DNA of 6,568 nucleotides from positions 1-6,568 of the forward strand of contig CAJUEB010000114.1 in assembly GCA_910585135.1 (NCBI GenBank). Reading direction: 5' to 3'. Made by a program: the position numbers and the translations under genes. The number at the start of each line of letters is the position of its first letter. Position 1 is the stretch's first letter. Source of the stretch: an uncultured Eubacteriales bacterium (lineage in GTDB: Bacteria; Bacillota; Clostridia; Peptostreptococcales; Anaerovoracaceae). Below are positions 1 to 5,088 of this stretch, one piece after another. Under the pieces are notes generated by a model, which did no database searches, had not been told where the DNA came from, and saw nothing but the letters and a program-made list of their open reading frames with translations.

Positions 1-114
1 TTTGCATGCGAAAGGTAAGGCAGATACACGGGAGATGGTTGTGTGACTGCCGAAACCGGAAACACGTTTTTTGAACCTTCTCATTTTGCGTTTGCTAAAG
101 AGAGCTTTTCTTGT

Positions 115-142
115 GCGTGTTCTTGCGGGAACACGTTTTTTT
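115..142 (+). terminator. Probable Rho-independent terminator or attenuator before hemC
   Basis: CGTGTTC (116-122) and GAACACG (129-135) are perfect 7-base complements. A T·G wobble (123/128) and a G·U wobble (115/136) can extend the stem. Seven T residues follow directly (136-142). This is the usual architecture of an intrinsic terminator on the + strand. It lies 78 bases before the hemC ATG, so it either ends an upstream transcript or acts as an attenuator in the hemC leader. An earlier copy of the 3' arm, AACACG at 61-66, could pair with 116-121 instead. The stem is short, so strength is uncertain. Confidence 0.6.
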
Positions 143-156
143 ATGCGTTGTTTCCC

Positions 157-210
157 GTTGTTTCTGCCGATACCGATGAAAGTGTTGTTTTTGCCAGTAC
201 TGATGAAAAC
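157..210 (+). repeat. Two 27-base tandem repeats just before the hemC ribosome site
   Basis: Units 157-183 and 184-210 are directly adjacent and match at 21 of 27 positions. Both begin GTTGTTT and contain GATGAAA. The second ends exactly where the hemC Shine-Dalgarno begins. Read in the hemC frame they give VVSADTDES then VVFASTDEN. They could be a paired regulatory site, or simply one of the degenerate tandem repeats that recur across this operon. Confidence 0.7.
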
Positions 211-219
211 GAGGAAAAT
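211..219 (+). promoter_or_regulatory. Ribosome binding site for hemC at ATG 220
   Basis: GAGGA at 211-215 lies 4 bases before the ATG at 220. It supports starting HemC at the residue where homology to the family begins (MLYRIGTRGS), rather than at the in-frame GTG at 43. The spacing is a little short. Confidence 0.6.
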
Positions 220-1122
220 ATGTTATATAGGATTGGAACGAGGGGTTCGAAACTTGCGCTGGCGCAGGCAGGGTTCGTGCGGAAAAAATTAGCGGAATAT
301 TACACGATGCATCTGTTTGAACTGGTCGTAATAAAGACCAGCGGAGATCGGTTCTCCGATATGCCGATGCGGGATATTGGAGAAAAGGGAATTTTCATTA
401 AGGAAATCGAAGAAAAACTGCTGGATGGTTCTGTGGATTTGGCGGTACACAGCATGAAGGATATGCCTTCTGAATTGCCTTCTGGGCTGGTTTTAACAAA
501 GCCTTGGAAAAGGGAAGACCCGCGGGATGTGCTGGTATTGCGGGAAAAACGCTCTTTAGCCGATTTGCCAGGCAAGGCGCGGATCGCGACGGGAAGCCTG
601 CGGCGAAAACATCAATTGTTGTGTATCCGCCCGGACTTACAGGTGGTAGATATCCGCGGGAACGTGGAGACTCGTATCCGCAAAATGAAGGAGCAGGAGC
701 TGGATGGGCTTGTGCTTGCAGCGGCGGGATTGAAACGGCTTGGCCTAGGTGCAGAAATCACGCAGTATTTGGATTATGGTGAGATGGTTTCCGCCCCGGC
801 ACAAGGCGTGCTTGCGATTGAAGCGGAAAAAGAGCGGGATGATGTGATCGGTCTTGTGGAGCGATTTGCGGATGAAAAAACTGTGTGTGAAGTTATCGCC
901 GAGCGGCATTTCCTCTCTCTGATGGGTGGCGGCTGTCATTTGCCTGTAGGTGCGGTGGGAGAAAAAAAGGAAAATATTCTCTGCCTGAAAACGATGTATG
1001 GTGATGAAGCCGGAGACAACGTTGTTTTTGCGCAGGCGCAGGGCGTAGATCCGATTGCCGTTGCAGAGCGGGCAGCGGAAGAGATCCGTGCACAGTGGCG
1101 AAAGCAAGCGGAAAACAGGTAA
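220..1122 (+). CDS. hemC: Hydroxymethylbilane synthase (porphobilinogen deaminase), 300 aa
   Basis: This cytosolic enzyme joins four porphobilinogen molecules head to tail into hydroxymethylbilane, the substrate of HemD, which is encoded within the fusion gene downstream. Visible family motifs are IGTRGSKLALAQA (5-17), DLAVHSMKD (73-81, whose last Asp is the catalytic residue of the family), ATGSLRRKHQL (123-133), RGNVETRI (146-153), LDGLVLAAAGLKRL (161-174) and SAPAQGVLAIE (191-201). GGGCHLPVGA (236-245) carries Cys239, the expected attachment point for the dipyrromethane cofactor. The length is normal for the family. The ATG at 220 is chosen because homology begins there and GAGGA precedes it. 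The frame stays open to a GTG at 43, which I regard as unlikely to be the start. It is probably the first identifiable gene of the operon, with a possible attenuator upstream. The gene appears intact. Confidence 0.95.
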   Translation: MLYRIGTRGSKLALAQAGFVRKKLAEYYTMHLFELVVIKTSGDRFSDMPMRDIGEKGIFIKEIEEKLLDGSVDLAVHSMKDMPSELPSGLVLTKPWKREDPRDVLVLREKRSLADLPGKARIATGSLRRKHQLLCIRPDLQVVDIRGNVETRIRKMKEQELDGLVLAAAGLKRLGLGAEITQYLDYGEMVSAPAQGVLAIEAEKERDDVIGLVERFADEKTVCEVIAERHFLSLMGGGCHLPVGAVGEKKENILCLKTMYGDEAGDNVVFAQAQGVDPIAVAERAAEEIRAQWRKQAENR

Positions 1123-1150
1123 GGGTGAGAGGAATTGATCGAGGGAAGGC

Positions 1151-1240
1151 GTGCATGATGGTGAAACGATGCAAAAGTGTGTACAAGATGGCAAGACAAT
1201 GCAGGCGGCAGTCATGAAGCGGTGGCAAAATGCAAGAGGA
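1151..1240 (+). repeat. Degenerate 30-base tandem repeat in the hemC-bioY spacer
   Basis: Units start at 1151, 1181 and 1211, each with GT followed by a recognisable GATGG or GGTGG and AATGC or GATGC core. Units 1 and 2 match at 18 of 30 positions. The third is weaker and aligns better with a one-base shift. In one frame the first two units read VHDGETMQKC and VQDGKTMQAA. The rest of the 158-base spacer (1123-1280) shows no terminator, no recognisable BirA-type operator and no clear promoter, so read-through from hemC into bioY is likely. Confidence 0.55.
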
Positions 1241-1280
1241 GAAGGACCTGCATGATTGATAAAGGAGAAGAGGTCGCATT

Positions 1281-1889
1281 ATGGCAAAAATAAATGATGA
1301 AAAATTGATGATGGCGCGGACAAGGCCGCAAGCGCTTACCTTAACGGTCTGTGGATTTTTCGCGGCGCTTATCGCCGTCGGTGCTTTTATCCGCATCACG
1401 ATACCAGTCGAACCTTATGCGATGCATTTTACGATGCAATGGTTTGCCGTGCTGGCGGCAGGCTTGCTTCTCGGCAGGAAAAAAGCGGCGGTGAGCGTCT
1501 GTGTTTACCTGATTATCGGGCTGATCGGCGTGCCGGTCTTTGCTTCGGGCGGCGGCCCGGCGTATTTGATCCGTCCGACATTCGGATTTTTATTGGGGTT
1601 TGCGTTGGCAGCATATCTGATTGGGCTCGTGATGGAACGAAAAGAAAAGCCGTCCTTATTTTGGATGATGGTATCCTCTTTTTCCGGGCTTTTGGCTTAT
1701 TACGGCGTAGGAATTCTTTACTTTTATTTCATCAGCAATTACGTGATCAGTATGCCAGTGGTGTGGAAGGTCGTCCTGGTAAATTGCTGCCTTTTGACGA
1801 TCGTGCCGGACGCGATACTCTGCGTCCTAGCGGTAATGGCGTGCAAACGGCTCAATCCGAGTTTTCAAAAGCTGATGAATACTTATTAA
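1281..1889 (+). CDS. bioY: BioY-family ECF transporter S component (putative biotin uptake), 202 aa
   Basis: This is an integral membrane protein with about six hydrophobic segments (near residues 22-38, 53-66, 69-88, 100-117, 127-150 and 163-186). The BioY pattern is clear: AALIAVGAFIRI (28-39), HFTMQWFAVLAAGLLLG (49-65), LIGVPVFASGGG (81-92) and RPTFGFLLGF (98-107). In the family it captures biotin and works with an EcfA/EcfA'/EcfT energising module, which is absent here and presumably encoded elsewhere. The final segment reads VPDAILCVLA: the Asp of the usual D-x-x-K motif is kept (D177), but the Lys position is Leu, so the exact substrate is less certain. AAAGGAG (1261-1267) and AGAGG (1269-1273) precede ATG 1281. 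ATGs at 1308 and 1311 are alternatives that would trim a polar N-terminus. The next gene starts 13 bases after the stop, and its AAGGAG overlaps this stop codon, so the two are co-translated. Confidence 0.85.
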   Translation: MAKINDEKLMMARTRPQALTLTVCGFFAALIAVGAFIRITIPVEPYAMHFTMQWFAVLAAGLLLGRKKAAVSVCVYLIIGLIGVPVFASGGGPAYLIRPTFGFLLGFALAAYLIGLVMERKEKPSLFWMMVSSFSGLLAYYGVGILYFYFISNYVISMPVVWKVVLVNCCLLTIVPDAILCVLAVMACKRLNPSFQKLMNTY

Positions 1890-1902
1890 GGAGTAAAAGC
1901 AA

Positions 1903-4143
1903 ATGTCATTTTTTCCGTTTTTTCAGGAAATCGAAGGAATGCGCGGTTTCATCATCGGTGGCGGAAGGGTAGCGTTTCGGAAGGCAGAAAAGCTGCTGCC
2001 TTACGGTCCGGAGCTTGTGGTCATCGCGCCGCATATCCTGCCGGAATTTCGAAAAATCAACGTGGTGCTGATCGAGCGGGATTTTCAGGAGGACGATCTT
2101 GCAAAGCTGCCGGCGTTTGTAATTGCAGCCAGCGATGATAAGGCGCTGAACGAGCGGATTGCACTGCTTTGCCGGGAGCTGGATATTCCTGTTAATGTCG
2201 TAGATCAGCCGGAATGCTGCACGTTTTTGTTTCCGGCGCTGGTGCAGCGAGGTGATTTATCGATCGGAATCTCTACTTCGGGGGCGAGTCCTTCCGCGGC
2301 TATTTGGCTGAAGGAAGAGATCGAACGGCTGCTTCCTGTTCATATGGAGCAATCTCTGCGATGGCTCAAGGAGCGGCGCATCGCCGTCAAAGCGCAGGCA
2401 GGGGAAGAGGTGTTGCGCCGCCAGTATCTGAAACAGCTTTTTTCTGATTGTATGGGGATTAGGGCGGAGGCAGAAGCAGCGGTTAGCATGGAAGCGGGAG
2501 AGGCGGCCGGGATAGAGGCTGGAGCAGCAGGGAAAGTGGAGACCGCAGCGGAGCATCCCGTGCCGGGCCGTGTGTTTCTGGTGGGCGCGGGGTGCGGCAT
2601 GAAAGGCTGGATTACCGTGGAAGGTCTTGCTTTATTGCAGTATTGCGATGCGGTGGTGTATGATGACTTGATCGATCCGGCATTGTTGGAGGAGGTTTCT
2701 CCTGCCGCTGAAAAGATCTATGTCGGTAAGAGAAGTCATAGAAGCTCTGCGGCGCAGGGGCAGATTCAAAAGCTTTTGGTGCGTCTTGCTGAAGCGGGTA
2801 AGACTGTCGTTCGGCTGAAAGGCGGCGATCCTTTCGTATTCGGCCGGGGCGGGGAGGAAATACAGTATTTAAACCAGCGCCAGATCCCATGGCGGGTGAT
2901 CCCTGGCATCAGTTCCGCGCTGGCAATTCCAGCCGAAGCGGGCATTCCAGTTACGTACCGGGGCGTGAGCAGAAGCATTCATATCATGACTGCGCATACG
3001 AGGGACGATGTGCTGCGCTGCGACATGGAGCAGTTTGCGATGCTGGAAGGAACACTGATCTTTCTCATGGGTCTTGAAAGCTTGTCAATGATCGTTTCTG
3101 TGTTAACGGAAAACGGGCGCAGCATGGATACGCCGGCGGCAATTTTATCGGGCGGGAATGCGGCACATCCTTGCAAGATCACGGGCAATCTGGGAAATAT
3201 CGTGGAAAAGGCAGCACAGGGAAATGCGGTTACGCCTGCGGTCATCATCGTCGGCGACGTGGTGGCACTGGATTTTTACCGTGCGGAAAAGCTGCCGCTT
3301 TCAGGCGTGACGGTGGGTTTGACGGGAACGGATGATTTTCAGGATAAGATACGGCAAAAATTGTTGCCGCTCGGTGCTGATGTTGTGTCCTTGATGCGAG
3401 GACGGTGCGAGGCATTGTCCTGCGCCGTGCCGTGGGCGCAGATAACCGATCTGCGGGATAAATGGCTCGTCTTTACGAGCGTGCAGGGCGTCCGCTATTT
3501 TTTCCGGCAGCGGCGAAAAGAAAAAATCGATTACAGGCGTTTTGCATCATGCAGGTTTGCGGTCATCGGTGAAGCGACCAGAGCGGAACTGGACCATTGC
3601 GGCTTTACAGCGGATCTGTGTCCCGCTGTGTATACTTCGGAAGCTTTGGCAGAGGAATTGCTGCAAAACGTCGGGAAAGCAGAGCCAGTTTATCTGTTCT
3701 GTTCGAAGCAGGGGTCGGAGTTGCTCATGGAAAGGTTGCAAAAGGAGCAGGCAGAATGCTATCGGTTTGATATCTATGATACTTGTTTTACGCCGAATTT
3801 CGAGCCGGCTCATGTGCCTGATTTCGGGCGGGAAGATATACCTGATTTCGGGAGGGACAATGCGCCGGGTCGCGAGCGGAATGTGTTAAACGTTGCGCCG
3901 GACAATGCGCCGGATTACGTGCTGTTCGGCAGTGCAGGCGGCGTGCAGGCTTTGCATCGGGCTGGCTATCAGATGCGGGAAGGCTCACAAGGAATTTGTA
4001 TCGGGTCGGTTTGTGCGGAGGCTTATCGGCAATGTTTTCAGAAAGAGCCGGTGGTAGCTGGTGCAGCGACGGTGGAATCGATGAGGGAGGCGCTTTTGGA
4101 GCTGGAAACAAAAAAAGACGGGGCAGTGGGCAGGCGATCGTAA
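1903..4143 (+). CDS. cobA-hemD: Trifunctional precorrin-2 dehydrogenase / uroporphyrinogen-III C-methyltransferase / uroporphyrinogen-III synthase
   Basis: One 746-residue cytosolic protein carries three enzymes. Residues 1-180 are a CysG/Met8-type NAD-dependent dehydrogenase that makes sirohydrochlorin: FIIGGGRVAFRKAEKLL (16-32), NVVDQPE with the likely catalytic Asp101, and ISTSGASP (123-130). Residues 186-220 are an Ala/Glu-rich repeat linker. Residues 221-465 are the SAM-dependent SUMT (CobA), which methylates uroporphyrinogen III twice to precorrin-2: VFLVGAGCGMKG (224-235), RLKGGDPFVFGRGGEE (304-319) and VIPGISSALAIPAEAGIPV (332-350). The first SAM loop is unusual, with CGMKG where the family usually has PGDPG. 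Residues 466-737 are HemD, which cyclises hydroxymethylbilane: VFTSVQGVRYFF (523-534), AVIGEATRAEL (553-563), IYDT (624-627), DYVLFGSAGGVQAL (671-684) and AATVESMREAL (721-731). A repeat segment interrupts the HemD domain at 631-670. The domain order is the reverse of the pathway order. AAGGAG (1888-1893) lies 9 bases before the ATG. CobA-HemD fusions are known in Firmicutes; the added N-terminal dehydrogenase is less common. The frame is intact throughout. Confidence 0.94.
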   Translation: MSFFPFFQEIEGMRGFIIGGGRVAFRKAEKLLPYGPELVVIAPHILPEFRKINVVLIERDFQEDDLAKLPAFVIAASDDKALNERIALLCRELDIPVNVVDQPECCTFLFPALVQRGDLSIGISTSGASPSAAIWLKEEIERLLPVHMEQSLRWLKERRIAVKAQAGEEVLRRQYLKQLFSDCMGIRAEAEAAVSMEAGEAAGIEAGAAGKVETAAEHPVPGRVFLVGAGCGMKGWITVEGLALLQYCDAVVYDDLIDPALLEEVSPAAEKIYVGKRSHRSSAAQGQIQKLLVRLAEAGKTVVRLKGGDPFVFGRGGEEIQYLNQRQIPWRVIPGISSALAIPAEAGIPVTYRGVSRSIHIMTAHTRDDVLRCDMEQFAMLEGTLIFLMGLESLSMIVSVLTENGRSMDTPAAILSGGNAAHPCKITGNLGNIVEKAAQGNAVTPAVIIVGDVVALDFYRAEKLPLSGVTVGLTGTDDFQDKIRQKLLPLGADVVSLMRGRCEALSCAVPWAQITDLRDKWLVFTSVQGVRYFFRQRRKEKIDYRRFASCRFAVIGEATRAELDHCGFTADLCPAVYTSEALAEELLQNVGKAEPVYLFCSKQGSELLMERLQKEQAECYRFDIYDTCFTPNFEPAHVPDFGREDIPDFGRDNAPGRERNVLNVAPDNAPDYVLFGSAGGVQALHRAGYQMREGSQGICIGSVCAEAYRQCFQKEPVVAGAATVESMREALLELETKKDGAVGRRS
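2464..2559 (+). repeat. 24-base in-frame tandem repeat in the dehydrogenase-SUMT linker
   Basis: Four consecutive 24-base units begin at 2464, 2488, 2512 and 2536. They encode the eight-residue blocks AEAEAAVS, MEAGEAAG, IEAGAAGK and VETAAEHP. The middle two are closest in DNA and peptide. The block lies exactly between two folded domains (residues 188-219) and is probably a flexible or weakly helical tether. The exact 24-base period keeps the frame. Confidence 0.7.
3793..3921 (+). repeat. 24-base in-frame tandem repeat inside the HemD domain
   Basis: Units at 3793, 3817 and 3841 encode PNFEPAHV, PDFGREDI and PDFGRDNA. A diverged 33-base unit follows (3865-3897), then PDNAPDYV (3898-3921). 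The second and third units match at 18 of 24 bases. The block lies between the IYDT strand (624-627) and the DYVLFGS strand, where HemD proteins normally have a helix-containing connection. It therefore appears to replace or enlarge a surface element, and the protein stays in frame. Confidence 0.75.
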
Positions 4144-4181
4144 TATCGTGAGAGCGGCAGGCAGACTGATGCAGAGCTGCG

Positions 4182-4395
4182 ATGCGTAATGGCAAGGGCT
4201 TTGCGTGCGTAAGCGCAAAGCTGTGCTTGAGGCCAGGAATGGGCGTGCCTAAAATGCGCTTGAAGCCGGGAGATGGACATCTGTCAAAATGTGTTTGAAG
4301 CCAGGAACTGGTAAGGAGCAGGGAATGTGTATGGAGATAGAAAATCGATCGATTCATAAGATGTGCGTGAATATAGATGGAAAGAGGTGGAAGAT
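4182..4395 (+). repeat. Degenerate tandem array of about 36 bases filling the spacer before cbiL
   Basis: Successive units begin at 4182, 4221, 4254, 4289, 4325 and 4361, and the next step lands on the cbiL ATG at 4396. Intervals are 39, 33, 35, 36, 36 and 35. The best units share ATGTG or ATGCG followed by TTGAAGCC or a variant. Translated, they give related peptides: LCLRPGMGVPK, MRLKPGDGHLSK, MCLKPGTGKEQG, MCMEIENRSIHK and MCVNIDGKRWKI. The first of these (from 4182 to TGA 4296-4298) are in one frame and the rest in another, so one frameshift separates the halves. The spacer 4144-4395 shows no T-run terminator and no clear promoter. Confidence 0.65.
4198..4221 (+). other. Hairpin in the cobA-hemD to cbiL spacer
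   Basis: GCTTTGCG (4198-4205) and CGCAAAGC (4214-4221) are perfect 8-base complements around an 8-base loop, extendable by a G·U pair on each side. No T-run follows, so this is not a standard intrinsic terminator. It could pause polymerase, protect or process the mRNA between the two cistrons, or be incidental. Confidence 0.45.
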
Positions 4396-4399
4396 ATGA
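4325..4399 (+). CDS. Possible 24-residue upstream ORF coupled to cbiL
   Basis: An ATG at 4325 has a perfect AAGGAG (4313-4318) 6 bases upstream and opens a 24-codon frame ending in TGA at 4397-4399. That stop overlaps the cbiL ATG (4396-4398) as ATGA, the usual geometry for translational coupling. The same frame is open back to an ATG at 4289 (36 residues), which lacks such a site. The peptide is made of the spacer repeat (MCMEIENRSIHK, then MCVNIDGKRWKI) and resembles no family I know. It may be a leader ORF that feeds ribosomes into cbiL, or a by-product of the ATG-rich repeat. Confidence 0.3.
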   Translation: MCMEIENRSIHKMCVNIDGKRWKI

Positions 4400-5088
4400 A
4401 TGGAATTTTATATGGGATCGGTGTAGGTCCTGGCGATCCAGAGCTTATGACGTTAAAAGCTGTCAGGATCATCCGGGAAAACGATCTGATCGCACTGCCG
4501 GGCGCAGTGCCGCAGGAAACCTTCGCCTACAAGATTGCGGTGGGTGCAGTGCCAGAGCTTGCAGGTAAGGAGCTGATTCCCGTACATATGCCGATGACAT
4601 ATGACAAGGGGGAGCAGGCAAGGCATCACCGGGAAGGCGCAAATATCATAGAATCGTATTTAAAGAAAGGAAAAAATGTCGTGTACCTGACGCTGGGCGA
4701 TCCCGCCGTGTACTCGACTTTTACATATTTACAACAGATCGTGGAGGCAGACGGTTTTCGGACGCAGATGGTCAGCGGCATTCCGTCTTTTTGTGCGGCA
4801 GCAGCGGCATCCGGGATGCCGCTGGCGATTTGGAATGAGCAAGTGCATATTGTCCCGGCTGCACACAAGCTAGATGGCGCTTTGCCGGATACGGGGACAT
4901 GTGTCTTGATGAAATCTGCAAGCAAAATGAAGCAGGTGAAGGAATTAATCAAGGACAGCGGGCGCGATGCGGTCATGGTTGAAAACTGCGGAACGAAAGA
5001 GGAGCGGGTGTATCATCATGTAGATGAAATCCCTGACACGGCAGGCTATTATGCGTTGATTATCGCAAAGGAAGCGGCACACAGATGA
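4396..5088 (+). CDS. cbiL: Precorrin-2/cobalt-factor II C20-methyltransferase, 230 aa
   Basis: This cytosolic SAM-dependent enzyme of the corrin pathway methylates C20 of cobalt-factor II (CbiL, anaerobic route) or of precorrin-2 (CobI, aerobic route). It is a tetrapyrrole methylase from end to end: LYGIGVGPGDPELMTLKAV (5-23) is the N-terminal family loop, VYLTLGDPAVYSTFTYL (96-112) is the central SAM-site segment, and SGIPSFCAAAAASGMPL (127-143) is typical of CbiL/CobI. Length is normal. The sirohydrochlorin-making fusion upstream argues for the anaerobic CbiL role, though sequence alone does not exclude CobI. AGGTGG (4385-4390) lies 5 bases before ATG 4396. An in-frame GTG at 4363 is less likely to be the start, because homology begins at MNGILYGIG. 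The stop overlaps the start of the next gene (ATGA, 5085-5088). No cobalt chelatase is seen in the window. Confidence 0.92.
   Translation: MNGILYGIGVGPGDPELMTLKAVRIIRENDLIALPGAVPQETFAYKIAVGAVPELAGKELIPVHMPMTYDKGEQARHHREGANIIESYLKKGKNVVYLTLGDPAVYSTFTYLQQIVEADGFRTQMVSGIPSFCAAAAASGMPLAIWNEQVHIVPAAHKLDGALPDTGTCVLMKSASKMKQVKELIKDSGRDAVMVENCGTKEERVYHHVDEIPDTAGYYALIIAKEAAHR

Larger units (their letters stand above)
1..219 (+). other. Leader region upstream of hemC
   Basis: This stretch has no gene I can identify. All three + frames have a stop near the start (TAA 16-18, TGA 44-46, TGA 72-74), so an upstream gene may end here, but the remnant is too short to name. A GTG at 43 is in frame with hemC, overlaps the TGA at 44-46 (GTGA), and has GGGAG (30-34) 8 bases upstream. 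It would give HemC a 59-residue extension. I doubt that start, because the extension is low complexity, unlike HemC, and contains a terminator-like hairpin. A 15-base element occurs twice with one mismatch (58-72 and 127-141), each ending in a run of T. No clear -35/-10 promoter was found. Confidence 0.6.

Noticed and set aside
1..46. Possible 3' end of an upstream gene ending at TGA 44-46
   Set aside because: Only about 14 codons are visible, other frames end at 18 and 74, and no family can be recognised, so no gene call is justified.
1..219. Cobalamin riboswitch in the leader
   Set aside because: I could not find the conserved B12-box-like sequence, and the leader before the hairpin is too short for that class.
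1123..1280. Biotin operator (BirA box) before bioY
   Set aside because: No TTGTTAAC-type half sites with inverted partner were found in the spacer.
745..1399. Minus-strand open frames of 156 and 168 codons over hemC, the spacer and bioY
   Set aside because: They are shadows of two well-supported genes, with odd amino acid composition and no recognisable motif.
4343..4354. Perfect 12-base palindrome AATCGATCGATT
   Set aside because: It lies inside the degenerate repeat and the mini-ORF, occurs once, and no known operator fits; it is most likely incidental.
3788..4357. Long minus-strand open frame of 189 codons
   Set aside because: It lies antisense to the HemD domain and the spacer, is rich in His/Pro/Ser/Leu as expected of a shadow frame, and shows no domain.
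4182..4395. CRISPR array
   Set aside because: The units are diverged and directly adjacent, without conserved repeats separated by unique spacers, and no cas gene is near.
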